Shown piece by piece: positions 8,190-15,524 of a stretch of 35,411 bases of DNA. The notes under the pieces are model-generated. The model was not told where the DNA came from. It saw nothing but the letters and a program-made list of their open reading frames with translations, and ran no database searches. Numbering within the stretch: the first letter of the stretch is position 1; each line of letters opens with the position of its first letter. The DNA is from an uncultured Olsenella sp. (GTDB taxonomy: Bacteria > Actinomycetota > Coriobacteriia > Coriobacteriales > Atopobiaceae). The translations under genes and the position numbers were made by a program. The stretch is from the NCBI GenBank assembly GCA_949290055.1, contig CASEQJ010000023.1, forward strand, positions 1 to 35,411. The letters run 5' to 3'.

Positions 8190-8927
8190 CTAGAAGTCAA
8201 ACGCCGCCGCGATGTCGCAGGCGCACACCAGGTCGGCGGCGCCGTCCTGCGGCGTTCGCTCACGGTTGACGATCACGAGGTCGTCCCCGCGGAAGTAGTT
8301 GACGAGCCCCGCCGCCGGGTACACCACGAGCGACGTACCCCCAATGACCAGCAGGTCAGCCTCCTCGATTGCCTTCACGCTGGCGAGAAGAACGCGCTCG
8401 TCGAGCTGCTCGCCGTACAGCACGACGTCGGGCTTCACGAGGCCGCCGCACTTCTCGCAATGGGGCACGCCCTCGGTCGCGAGCACCCACTCGGCGGAGT
8501 AGGTCTTTCCGCAGCGCGTGCAGACGTTGCGGTGAACCGAGCCGTGCAGCTCGTGCACCGTGCGCGACCCGGCCGCCTGGTGCAGGCCGTCAATGTTCTG
8601 CGTGACCACGGCCGCGAGGTGCCCCTCGGCCTCCAGCTCCGCGAGCTTTAGGTGCGCGCGGTTGGGCCGCGCCGTGAGACAGATCATGCGCTCGCGGTAG
8701 AACTCGTAGAACTCCGCGGTGTGCGTCACAAAGAAGTCGTGCCCGAGCATTTCCTCGGGCGGGTAGGCAAAGTGCCGGTGGTAGAGGCCGTCGGCGCTGC
8801 GGAAGTCGGGTATGCCGCTCGCCGTGGAGACCCCGGCGCCGCCAAAGAACACCGCCCTTCTCGCCCGCGAGAAGAGCCTGCTGAGCTCAGCCGCCGCCTC
8901 GGCGGCATCGGTGATTGCACGTCCCAT
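8190..8927 (-). CDS. NAD-dependent protein deacylase, Sir2 family
   Basis: Sirtuin: removes acyl groups from lysines using NAD+, releasing nicotinamide and O-acyl-ADP-ribose. In the 245-aa protein: NAD loop 'GAGVSTASGIPDFRS' (30-44), 'TQNIDGLHQAAGS' (109-121), catalytic H128 in 'ELHGS', a structural zinc site C136/C139 and C157/C160, 'GGTSLVVYPA' and 'VIVNRERTPQD'. The start is the ATG with complement 8925-8927, preceded on the minus strand by GGAGGG; the flanking 'GAAGGAGGGCGC' is among the best ribosome-binding sites in the window. A GGCGAGAAGAAC word lies inside the gene at 8382-8393 (coding VLLA on the minus strand). It diverges from the patatin gene. Confidence 0.95.
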   Translation of the reverse strand: MGRAITDAAEAAAELSRLFSRARRAVFFGGAGVSTASGIPDFRSADGLYHRHFAYPPEEMLGHDFFVTHTAEFYEFYRERMICLTARPNRAHLKLAELEAEGHLAAVVTQNIDGLHQAAGSRTVHELHGSVHRNVCTRCGKTYSAEWVLATEGVPHCEKCGGLVKPDVVLYGEQLDERVLLASVKAIEEADLLVIGGTSLVVYPAAGLVNYFRGDDLVIVNRERTPQDGAADLVCACDIAAAFDF

Positions 8928-8950
8928 GCGCCCTCCTTCGGAAGACCCCC

Positions 8951-8956
8951 TATCAT
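8951..8956 (+). promoter_or_regulatory. Possible -10 box for the patatin-like gene
   Basis: TATCAT lies 78 bases upstream of the ATG at 9035, in the 107-base gap between the divergent sir2 and patatin genes. No clear -35 is seen. Such a leader would be about 70 bases long. Confidence 0.3.
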
Positions 8957-9034
8957 GGTAATCCCGCGGAGGTGTCTGCGCGCCCGCTCAGTTGGGAACA
9001 AGGTAGCTTATGTCAGGCAAGAGGGAGGCGCTAC

Positions 9035-9988
9035 ATGGAGTCCCTGCGAAACAACGTCTTTGACTGCGCGCTCGTCTTTGAGGGCGGCGGCTACCGCGCC
9101 GCGTACACCTGCGCGTTTGCCAACGTCCTGCTCGAGCAGGGCATTTACTTCGACTACGTCTGTGGTCTCTCCGCCGGCGCCAGCAACTCCGTCAACTACC
9201 TCTCGCGCGACCGCAAGCGCGTGCGCGAGGCCTTCATGACCGACGGCGTGGCCAAGGGCCTCGTGGGCCTGCGCTCGCTGCTGCGCGGCCACGGCTACTT
9301 TGACGCCGACGCGCTCTACGAGGGCGCGCTGCGCGACGGCACGCTCGTCTTTGACTGGGACACGTTCTCCGCCAACCCCGCGCGCCTGCGAATCCAGGCC
9401 TTCGAGCGCGACACCGGCCGCACGGTGCGCTTTGGCCGCGAGGACATGACCGACCCCATGCGCATGATCGACCTCGTGCGCGTTAGCTCCACGCTGCCGG
9501 GAATGATGAAGCCGCTCGAGGTGGACGGCCGCGTCCTCATGGACGGCGGCCTGGGCACGGGCGCCGGAATCCCGCTCGGCATGGCCGAGGACGACGGCTT
9601 TGAGCGCTTTGTCTTTGTGGCCACGCGCCCGCGCGGCTACCGCAAGAAGGAGCCGGGCGCAAAGGACGTGCAAATGTTCAAGGCCGTGGCGCGCGACTAC
9701 CCCTACCTGCGCAAGGCGCTGCTCACGCGCTGGGAGCGCTACAACGCCGCGCTCGACCACGTGGAAGAGCTGGCCGAGAAGGGCCGCGCGCTCGTGATCT
9801 ACCCCGACGAAATGCCCGTGGAGAACGCCACGGTCAACCCGCGAAAGCTCAAGGCCGCCTACGAGGCCGGCCATGCCCAGTACGTGCGCGAGGTGCCGCG
9901 CCTGCGCGAGTTCCTCTTCGGCTCGGCCGACGGCGGGCCCCGGCCCGCGGACCCCGACGAGGGCACGGGCTACATAACGCTGGGCTAG
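9035..9988 (+). CDS. Patatin-like phospholipase/acyl hydrolase
   Basis: Serine-aspartate dyad acyl hydrolase of the bacterial patatin (RssA/YjjU-like) family, acting on lipid acyl esters; the substrate is unknown. Visible features: oxyanion-hole glycines 'FEGGGYRAAY' (G17-G19), nucleophile elbow G44-L-S46-A-G, and the DGG motif with D170 in 'VLMDGGLG'. The 317-aa length and the basic 'PRGYRKKEPG' segment after the dyad suit the YjjU-like group. I chose ATG 9035 because GAGGGAGG precedes it by six bases; the frame is open 40 codons further upstream, but that would run into the sir2 start. No signal peptide, so cytoplasmic. Its last eight coding bases begin the 43-bp direct repeat that also appears beyond the R-M genes. 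Confidence 0.9.
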   Translation: MESLRNNVFDCALVFEGGGYRAAYTCAFANVLLEQGIYFDYVCGLSAGASNSVNYLSRDRKRVREAFMTDGVAKGLVGLRSLLRGHGYFDADALYEGALRDGTLVFDWDTFSANPARLRIQAFERDTGRTVRFGREDMTDPMRMIDLVRVSSTLPGMMKPLEVDGRVLMDGGLGTGAGIPLGMAEDDGFERFVFVATRPRGYRKKEPGAKDVQMFKAVARDYPYLRKALLTRWERYNAALDHVEELAEKGRALVIYPDEMPVENATVNPRKLKAAYEAGHAQYVREVPRLREFLFGSADGGPRPADPDEGTGYITLG

Positions 9989-10023
9989 GCCGCGGGCGCA
10001 CGTCCTTCTCGCCCGACCGCCGC
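9981..10023 (+). repeat. 43-bp direct repeat, left copy (flank of the R-M module)
   Basis: Identical over 43 bases to 11985-12027. It starts at the last eight coding bases of the patatin gene (TGGGCTAG includes its stop) and runs through CCTTCTCGCCCGACCGCCGC. The bases on either side differ from those of the other copy, so the ends of the duplication are sharp. Confidence 0.95.
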
Positions 10024-10049
10024 CGGTCGTTTGTGTCCCGTCGTCGTGA

Positions 10050-10066
10050 GATAATTCCACCGGAAT
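10050..10066 (+). promoter_or_regulatory. Possible -10 box and short palindrome before the R-M operon
   Basis: GATAAT at 10050-10055 is 35 bases upstream of the TTG start and overlaps the small dyad ATTCC-ACC-GGAAT at 10054-10066. A dyad on a -10 box could be an autoregulatory operator, as in many R-M operons, but this is inference and no controller gene is present. Confidence 0.35.
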
Positions 10067-10089
10067 GAGCTGACGAAGGGACGCGCCCG

Positions 10090-11145
10090 TTGATCACGCA
10101 GGACAAGAGGCTGTTAACCCAATACGTTGCTGGGTCCACTCTGGACCCGCTCCTTTTTGAGGGCGACTCCCTGGACGCGCTCAGGCTGTTGCCGGACGAG
10201 TGCATTGACTGTGCGATTACCTCGCCTCCCTACTACATGAAGCGGGAGTATGCCGGCGGAGGCATAGGGCTCGAAAGCACCTGGCAGGGCTACGTTGACG
10301 ACCTCGTTGCCATATGCGCCGAGGTGTACCGCGTCCTGAAGCCAACGGGTTCGTTCTGGCTCAACATTGGCGACTCGTACCAGGGGAAGTCGCTCATTAT
10401 GGTTCCCGAGCGGGTCGCCATGAGGCTTACCGACGAGGTCGGGTTTACCCTCAGAAACCATGTCGTGTGGAACAAGCTCAAAGGTGCGCCGGACAACGCC
10501 AGAGACAAGATGCGCACACTCTGGGAAAGCGTGTTCTTCTTCACCAAGACCCCAAGCGGGTACTACTACGACATTGACGCCGTCCGGAAGCCGCCGCGCA
10601 GGGCAAAGAGCACGAGGCACGGGGCCGTCGTTTCGGCGACGGGAGTGTCCGGCGTGCGCTACCGGAGAAAGATCGAGCTCTCGACGGAGTTGACCGACGC
10701 GGAGAAGGCCAATGCTATGGAGGCGTTGGATGACATGCTCGGGCAGGTCGAGCGCGGGGAGGTCCCTGACTTCCGCATGGTCATACGCGGGGCCTCTCGG
10801 ACGACCCACGGAGACTCGACCAAGCTGAGCGGCCGAGCCAAGGAGCTGGCCGAGAAGGGATTCTACTTTCTCAAGTACAGCAAGAAGGGCGCGAACATTT
10901 CCGACGTATGGGACATTATTCCGGAGGACTCTCAGAACAGGGCGAGCCACTACGCGCCGTTTCCCGAGGACCTGGTGAAAAACCCCATTGCGCTCACGTG
11001 TCCTTCCGGGGGGATCGTTCTTGACCCGTTCGTGGGGACGGGAACAACCTGCAAAGTGGCTCGTGACATGGGAAGGCGATCCATAGGGATAGACTTGGGT
11101 CGGCCCTATCTCGAGGCGGCTGAGGAGAGACTATGTACGCAGTAA
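10090..11145 (+). CDS. Beta-class DNA methyltransferase (probably N4-cytosine) of a type II R-M system
   Basis: Site-specific DNA methyltransferase that should protect host DNA from the adjacent endonuclease. In the 351-aa protein, motif IV comes first as TSPPYYM (44-50) and motif I comes near the C-terminus as 'LDPFVGTGTT' (about 314-323), the beta-class order of the PF01555 family. SPPY rather than D/NPPY favours N4-methylcytosine. The central region (about 170-260) is probably the target-recognition part; 'PFPEDLVKNPIAL' precedes motif I as usual. The start is TTG at 10090 with GAAGGGACG about nine bases before it. The last 13 bases overlap the endonuclease gene. Base use is less GC-biased than in neighbours (more TTT, AAA, ATT), a sign of transfer. 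Confidence 0.88.
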   Translation: MITQDKRLLTQYVAGSTLDPLLFEGDSLDALRLLPDECIDCAITSPPYYMKREYAGGGIGLESTWQGYVDDLVAICAEVYRVLKPTGSFWLNIGDSYQGKSLIMVPERVAMRLTDEVGFTLRNHVVWNKLKGAPDNARDKMRTLWESVFFFTKTPSGYYYDIDAVRKPPRRAKSTRHGAVVSATGVSGVRYRRKIELSTELTDAEKANAMEALDDMLGQVERGEVPDFRMVIRGASRTTHGDSTKLSGRAKELAEKGFYFLKYSKKGANISDVWDIIPEDSQNRASHYAPFPEDLVKNPIALTCPSGGIVLDPFVGTGTTCKVARDMGRRSIGIDLGRPYLEAAEERLCTQ

Positions 11146-11984
11146 ACGAGCTGTTTGGACACTATACAAACGGAGAGGTCTTTCCAGACTTGAGCGTTTC
11201 CCTGGACACGCAGGTGTGCCCCTTCAACAGGTCTGGCGTATGCACAAAAATGCGCAAGAGCGACCCAAAAACCAAGATCGGCACGTGCTCGCTCGTGTTT
11301 AAGTCCTGCAATCAGCCGCTGCTCATATGTCCCGATCGCCTGACCGAAGGCAAGAAGATTTTCTTGGATTGTCTGCAATACGTCCACGTAACTGGAGGCG
11401 AGCTGTACCTCGTGCCGGAGATAAAGACGGCCGTGGGCTCTATCGACTATGTGCTTGCCGTTGTCAGGGACGGAAGCGTTCAGGATTTTGTTGGAATCGA
11501 GCTGCAGACGTTGGACACGGTTGGCACAATCTGGGACGAGCGGCAGAACATGCTCGCCGACTATGACCTGGCGGATCATGTTGAGCACAACGGCCGGAGG
11601 GCCGGCGTCAATTGGAAAATGACGGCAAAGACAATACTGGCCCAAATGATTCAGAAGTGTCAGCTATTTGCGAGCATGGGGCGAAAAATGGTGCTGGTCT
11701 GCCAGTCCCCGCTGCTGTCCTACATGCAGAAGAACTTTGACTTCTCGGGAGTGCACGCGCAGAGTGCCTCGGACGTATTCAACATTAATGCCTACGATTA
11801 TGTGAGCGACGGAGCGGGGATGAAGATCTCCCTTGCCTGCCAGTTAGGCTCAGACCTGGAGGGCGTTGAGCACATTATGGGCTTTGACGTCCGCGGCGAC
11901 AGCGCGCTGGAAATGGTCAACGAGAGAATCGTCGACCGTCTGGCGCCGGAGTTCAAGTTCACTCCGTTTGCGGAAACGGCGTAG
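11133..11984 (+). CDS. NotI-family type II restriction endonuclease
   Basis: Probably the cutting partner of the overlapping methyltransferase. I recognise the NotI family (PF12183), PD-(D/E)XK enzymes with an unusual Cys4 iron site. Visible: C29 in 'VCPFNRSGVC' (with C37), C52 in 'GTCSLVF' and C66 in 'ICPDRL', the likely metal cysteines; then 'PEIKTAVGSIDYVLA' (D105) and 'FVGIELQTLDT' with E123-x-Q125, as in the NotI catalytic core. 283 aa. ATG 11133 lies inside the end of the methyltransferase gene (13-base overlap), which couples translation. The recognition sequence cannot be read from the protein. GCGGCCGC (the NotI site) occurs in the window, for example at 7988-7995 and 15751-15758, so it is not avoided here. 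The stop at 11984 abuts the right 43-bp repeat exactly. Confidence 0.85.
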   Translation: MYAVNELFGHYTNGEVFPDLSVSLDTQVCPFNRSGVCTKMRKSDPKTKIGTCSLVFKSCNQPLLICPDRLTEGKKIFLDCLQYVHVTGGELYLVPEIKTAVGSIDYVLAVVRDGSVQDFVGIELQTLDTVGTIWDERQNMLADYDLADHVEHNGRRAGVNWKMTAKTILAQMIQKCQLFASMGRKMVLVCQSPLLSYMQKNFDFSGVHAQSASDVFNINAYDYVSDGAGMKISLACQLGSDLEGVEHIMGFDVRGDSALEMVNERIVDRLAPEFKFTPFAETA

Positions 11985-12027
11985 TGGGCTAGGCCGCGGG
12001 CGCACGTCCTTCTCGCCCGACCGCCGC
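11985..12027 (+). repeat. 43-bp direct repeat, right copy (flank of the R-M module)
   Basis: Second copy of 9981-10023. It begins at the first base after the endonuclease stop and carries a duplicate of the end of the patatin gene. Recombination between the copies would remove 2,004 bases and leave an intact patatin to folP junction. Confidence 0.95.
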
Positions 12028-12035
12028 TGCGTGGG

Positions 12036-12055
12036 TACAATGGGGCGAGAAGAAC
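12036..12055 (+). promoter_or_regulatory. folP-folK promoter: -10 box followed by the GGCGAGAAGAAC word
   Basis: TACAAT at 12036-12041 runs straight into GGGGCGAGAAGAAC (to 12055), so the word would cover the transcription start. The coaX promoter on the minus strand has the same order: TACTAT, then the same word (15206-15225). The -35 region is not clear. Confidence 0.55.
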
Positions 12056-12076
12056 CCGCCCTCGAGGAGGACACGC

Positions 12077-13531
12077 ATGCTCAGAGAGAACTACGCAACC
12101 TGGCGCTGCGGCACGCACGAGATTTCCCTCGCGCGTCCCCGTATCATGGGCATTCTCAACGTGACGCCCGACTCCTTCTCTGACGGCGGGGAGAACCTCG
12201 ACCACAAGACCGCGATCGCGCGCGGCCTGGCCATGCTCGACGAGGGCGCCGACATAATCGATGTGGGCGGCGAGTCCACGCGTCCCGGCCACACGCCCGT
12301 CTCCTCGAAGGAGGAGGCCGAGCGCGTGGTGCCTGTGGTTCGAGCGCTGGTTGAGGCCGGTGCCGTGGTCTCAATCGACACGCGCCACGCCGACGTGGCG
12401 CGCATGTGCGTGCGCCTGGGCGCCTCGATCGTGAACGACGTCAGCGGCTTCACGGACCCGGAGATGGTGGCGGTGGCGGCCGACACCGACTGCGGCTGCG
12501 TCGTCGTGCACTGGAACCAGAGCGGCCTGGGCACGCACGTGACCCGGCGCCAGGTGACGCTTGACGAGTCGCGCCCCGCCGGCAGCGCGCTTCCGCGCCC
12601 CGTGGCGTCCCAGCACCGCTTCACCCTGCCCGACCAGGCGCCGATCATGCGCCAGGTCATGGGTTTTCTCGGCGACCAGGCCCGCACCCTCATGCGCGCC
12701 GGCGTCTCGCGCGACCGCATTTGCATGGACCCGGGCGCGGGCTTTGACAAGTACGCCGACGAGGACGTGGTCATTCAGCGCGCCACGCGCTCCATGGTCT
12801 CCATGGGCTACCCGCTCATGTGCGCCGTCTCGCGCAAGCGCTTTGTGGGCGCGCTCTCCGGGACCGACGAGCCCGCCGCCCGCGACGCGGCAACGGCCGG
12901 CGTCTGCATTTCCGCGATCGAGAACGGAGCCCGGATCCTGCGCGTCCACGACGTCGCCGAGGTCTCCCGTGCCGTGAACGCCTACTGGGCCGTCTCGCAC
13001 AAGGATGCGCGCCAGGGCTTTGTGAGCCTGGGCTCCAACGTGGGCAACCGCGTGGCCAACCTCGCGCGCGCCACGCAGCTGATAGACGAGATTCCGCTCA
13101 CCTGCGTGGTCAGCGTGAGTCACGCCTACGAGACCGAGCCCGCCTACGGAATCGCCACGCCCGTGGCCAACGCCGTGGCCGAGATTCGCACCGAGCTGCA
13201 CCCGCTCGTGCTGATGGACCGGCTGCTGGAGGTGGAGGACCAGATGGGTCGCATCCGCGCGGACGCCGCGACGCGCGACCCCAAGAAGCCCGGCACCGGC
13301 CCGCGCACGATCGACTGTGACCTCGCCTGGGTGGAGGGGGAGACCCATGCCGGCGCGCGCCTCACGCTGCCGCATCCCCGCCTTGGCGAGCGAGACTACG
13401 TGATCGTGCCGATGGAGGACCTCATGCACGACCCGGTGCGCTTCCTCGCGCACGCCGGCGTGAGCGTGCTGCCGCGGGAGGAGCGCGTGGGCCAGGTCAC
13501 CGCCGACCTCGGGGAGGTCGTGTGGGAGTAG
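12077..13531 (+). CDS. Bifunctional dihydropteroate synthase / HPPK (FolP-FolK fusion)
   Basis: Two consecutive steps of folate synthesis in one 484-aa chain. The N-terminal ~300 residues are dihydropteroate synthase: 'GILNVTPDSFSDGG' (about 25-38) and 'IDVGGESTRPG' (about 61-71), plus 'VSIDTRHADV' and a C-terminal 'AVSRKRFVG'. From about residue 314 the chain is HPPK (6-hydroxymethyl-7,8-dihydropterin pyrophosphokinase): 'FVSLGSNVGNR', 'YETEPAYG', 'LLEVEDQMGRIR' and 'GPRTIDCDLAW' with the two Mg2+-binding aspartates, then 'LPHPRL'. DHPS joins the HPPK product to p-aminobenzoate, so the fusion couples them, though in reverse order along the chain. GAGGAGG lies seven bases before ATG 12077. 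No folB is seen. It overlaps the next gene by 10 bases. Confidence 0.95.
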   Translation: MLRENYATWRCGTHEISLARPRIMGILNVTPDSFSDGGENLDHKTAIARGLAMLDEGADIIDVGGESTRPGHTPVSSKEEAERVVPVVRALVEAGAVVSIDTRHADVARMCVRLGASIVNDVSGFTDPEMVAVAADTDCGCVVVHWNQSGLGTHVTRRQVTLDESRPAGSALPRPVASQHRFTLPDQAPIMRQVMGFLGDQARTLMRAGVSRDRICMDPGAGFDKYADEDVVIQRATRSMVSMGYPLMCAVSRKRFVGALSGTDEPAARDAATAGVCISAIENGARILRVHDVAEVSRAVNAYWAVSHKDARQGFVSLGSNVGNRVANLARATQLIDEIPLTCVVSVSHAYETEPAYGIATPVANAVAEIRTELHPLVLMDRLLEVEDQMGRIRADAATRDPKKPGTGPRTIDCDLAWVEGETHAGARLTLPHPRLGERDYVIVPMEDLMHDPVRFLAHAGVSVLPREERVGQVTADLGEVVWE

Positions 13532-14040
13532 GGACGTCGCTCACGCTGCGGCCGTCCGTGCCCATGGGGCACGTGACGGGTGCGCCGTATGTGGTCGCGC
13601 TCGCCGTGGCTCGCGAGCTGGGCGGACGCGTGCGCTGGCCGCACGAGGTGGTCACGGCGAGCGGGGAGTCGCTCGTGAGCGTTGACGCGCGCGCCGGCTA
13701 CGACGAGGGTGTCTTCGTTCGCTGCGACCTTGTGTGGGACGCGGAACGGGGCTTCGACGCCGCCGCGCTCGAGCGCGTTGCCGGCGACGCCGTTGACGCG
13801 TGGGCGGCCGACGTCGCGGCGGGCCGCGCGGCGGCCGGGCCCCTTGCGCCGGTGCTCTCCGACTACTTTGACGCGCTTCTCGGCATGGGCGAGAAGGTCG
13901 AGGTGCTGCGCGGGGGTCGCGTGATCGGCGAGGGCGCACTCGTGGCCGTGGACGTGTGGGGGCGCGCGACGGTGCGCCTGAAGGGCGGCGCCCAGGAGCT
14001 TGAGGTCGCCCCCGAGCAGGCGCGGCTTCGCTACGTCTAG
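13522..14040 (+). CDS. Biotin protein ligase (BirA)-like protein, short and divergent
   Basis: A 172-aa protein resembling the second part of biotin-[acetyl-CoA carboxylase] ligases. 'LTLRPSVPMGHVTGAPYVVALAVARELGGRV' followed by 'RWPHEV' parallels the BirA stretch ending in KWPNDI, and residues about 126-172 ('MGEKVEVLRGGRVIGEG', 'VDVWGRATVRL', 'PEQARLRYV') fit its small C-terminal SH3-like domain. The N-terminal biotinyl-AMP loop GRGRxGR and the usual 'S.d.a' start are missing, and KWPND is altered to RWPHE, so it may not ligate biotin. Start GTG 13522 overlaps folP-folK by 10 bases and has GGGGAGG upstream; no earlier start exists without entering that gene further. A carboxylase regulator or decayed ligase are alternatives. 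Confidence 0.5.
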   Translation: MGVGTSLTLRPSVPMGHVTGAPYVVALAVARELGGRVRWPHEVVTASGESLVSVDARAGYDEGVFVRCDLVWDAERGFDAAALERVAGDAVDAWAADVAAGRAAAGPLAPVLSDYFDALLGMGEKVEVLRGGRVIGEGALVAVDVWGRATVRLKGGAQELEVAPEQARLRYV

Positions 14041-14406
14041 CCGTGTCGACGCCGGGTTGCGTTGACGCTGGCGCTGCGCTGGGCTTCTCCTTCGTCCTTC
14101 TCCTCTGCGCGTCCCATCTCCCTGCGCACCCCCCGCATCTCCTCCCCTGCGGTCCCTGCGGTTTTGGGCAACAACTTTGATGCCGCGCCGCGGGACGGGA
14201 GGTTTTGCATAAGAGAAGCTGCCCACAACCTCGGAAAGCGTGGCGCGCCGGCCCCGCGGCATAAAACGTTTGACCCAAAACCCGAGAAGAACCTCGCGAA
14301 ACCGGGGTCGCGAGCGCACGCCGGGCCCGGAAACCCAAAACCGCGGTTTTGCCGCCCTCGAGTGCCCTCTTCGAGGTTGGGGCTCACCGTTTCGCGCGCG
14401 CCTGCG
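14041..14406. repeat. Intergenic element B: 23-bp GTTTTGGG motif copies
   Basis: The gap between the converging biotin-ligase-like gene and coaX holds a forward copy at 14161-14183, a degenerate reverse copy at 14207-14230 and a reverse copy at 14259-14281 (GCATAAAACGTTTGACCC...). A pyrimidine-rich stretch with CTTCTCC and CCTTCTCCTC precedes them. Beyond them is a small dyad AAAACCGCGGTTTT at 14337-14350. No gene is seen. Confidence 0.7.
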
Positions 14407-15186
14407 CTACGCGCGCCCGCGCTCCCAGAGCCAGATCTCGCGGATTCCGCGCAGGGTGAGGTCGGGGTCGATCGCGTCAAAGAGCTCGGTCGCGCGCGCG
14501 ACGGTGCGCGCCAGGCCGCCCGTGCCCACCACGGTGGCGTCCGGCTCGCCGAGCTCAGCCTTGATTCGCGCGACGAGCCCCTCCGCCTGCGCCGCCGCCC
14601 CGATCACGAGGCCCGACTGCAACGCCGCCTCGGTACTGTCGCCCAGCGCGTGGTCCGGGGCCTCAATAGGAATGCTCGCGAGCTTGGCCGCGCGCGAGAA
14701 GAGCGCTCCCGCCGAGAGCATGAGGCCCGGAGAAATGGCGCCGCCGCGATAGCGGCCCTCGGCGTCCACCACGTCAATGTTGGTCGCGGTGCCAAAGTCC
14801 ACCACGATCACCGGCGCGCCGTAGGTCGTGCGCGCGGCTATGGCGTTGGCTATGCGGTCGGCGCCGACCTGGCGCGGGCTGGGCATGGCGACCTCCATGC
14901 CACAGGGGTGCCCTGCGCTCACGACGAGCGGGTCGTGCCCGAGGTGCGTCTCCAGGCAGCGCCGCCACGCGCGTTCGAGCGCGGGCACGACGCTTGCCAC
15001 GCCCGCGTCGCTGACGTCGGCGAGCGAGAGGCCGTCCTTGCCGAAGTAGCCCCAGAGCCGCGAGTGCAGCATGTCGGAGGTGTCCGTGGCGTCGGTCGCC
15101 ATGCGCCAGCCGCGCACGAGCGAGCCTCCCTCGTCAAAGAGGCCGAGCGTGGACTGCGTGTTGCCGACGTCAATGGCAAGGAACAT
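14407..15186 (-). CDS. coaX: Type III pantothenate kinase
   Basis: First step of coenzyme A synthesis: phosphorylates pantothenate with ATP; a type III kinase of the ASKHA fold that needs a monovalent cation. 259 aa. N-terminal 'FLAIDVGNTQSTLGLF' (D6 in the phosphate-1 motif), 'VGADRIANAIAA', 'VVDFGTATNIDVVD' (phosphate-2 motif), 'GGAISPGLMLSAGALF' and 'VIGTGGLA'-like 'VVGTGGLA' near the end are all present. The start is the ATG with complement 15184-15186, with GGAGGTGA on the minus strand as a strong ribosome-binding site. It faces the biotin-ligase-like gene and diverges from rpmE. No CATC or GATG was seen in the gene. Confidence 0.97.
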   Translation of the reverse strand: MFLAIDVGNTQSTLGLFDEGGSLVRGWRMATDATDTSDMLHSRLWGYFGKDGLSLADVSDAGVASVVPALERAWRRCLETHLGHDPLVVSAGHPCGMEVAMPSPRQVGADRIANAIAARTTYGAPVIVVDFGTATNIDVVDAEGRYRGGAISPGLMLSAGALFSRAAKLASIPIEAPDHALGDSTEAALQSGLVIGAAAQAEGLVARIKAELGEPDATVVGTGGLARTVARATELFDAIDPDLTLRGIREIWLWERGRA

Positions 15187-15205
15187 GGGTCACCTCCGGG
15201 CCGTC

Positions 15206-15225
15206 GTTCTTCTCGCCCCATAGTA
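15206..15225 (-). promoter_or_regulatory. coaX promoter -10 box with the GGCGAGAAGAAC word
   Basis: On the minus strand TACTAT (complement 15220-15225) is followed directly by GGGGCGAGAAGAAC. The 15-base word TGGGGCGAGAAGAAC is identical to plus-strand 12041-12055 at the folP-folK promoter. No clear -35 is seen. Confidence 0.55.
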
Positions 15226-15261
15226 ACGCGACCGGCTCGCGGGCTCCGGCTGCGGTGCCCG

Positions 15262-15446
15262 GTGCTTAAGAAATCAGGGTCGTTGCGCTGCGACCGCCTT
15301 CGTGCACTTAGGATTCTAGGGTCGTTGCACTCTCCGGGGTGCCTTGGCGAGAAGAACGACGGGTCGAGAAACGCTCGCCTGCGGTTTTCTTGCCGGCGCC
15401 ACGGGCTTCTCGCCGCCAGACCTGCAACAACTCCGTTTTCCTAAGC
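15262..15446. repeat. Three copies of a ~24-bp TTAGGAA...GTCGTTGC repeat (two direct, one inverted)
   Basis: Direct copies lie at 15266-15289 and 15308-15331, 42 bases apart, sharing AGGGTCGTTGC. An inverted copy lies at 15422-15446 (GCAACAACTCC...TTCCTAAGC). The core TTAAGAA-TC-GGG-C-TTG resembles the 31-bp units at 23229-23600. GGCGAGAAGAAC lies between them at 15346-15357. The stretch sits between the coaX and rpmE promoters. Confidence 0.6.
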
Positions 15447-15504
15447 AAACCGCGCGGCACCCCCGACGCCCGGCAAATCTTCACAGACGCGCCACGTCCT
15501 TTCT

Positions 15505-15512
15505 GATATAGT
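15505..15512 (+). promoter_or_regulatory. rpmE promoter, extended -10
   Basis: TGATATAGT (15504-15512) is an extended -10 element (TG, one base, TATAGT). Transcription would begin near 15519, just before the two leader hairpins. No consensus -35 is at the right distance, as is usual for extended -10 promoters. Confidence 0.6.
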
Positions 15513-15524
15513 CATACAGCTACT

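Noticed and set aside
9981..12027. Insertion-sequence or integrase-borne element around the R-M genes
   Set aside because: No transposase or integrase frame and no terminal inverted repeats; only the two R-M genes lie between the direct repeats.
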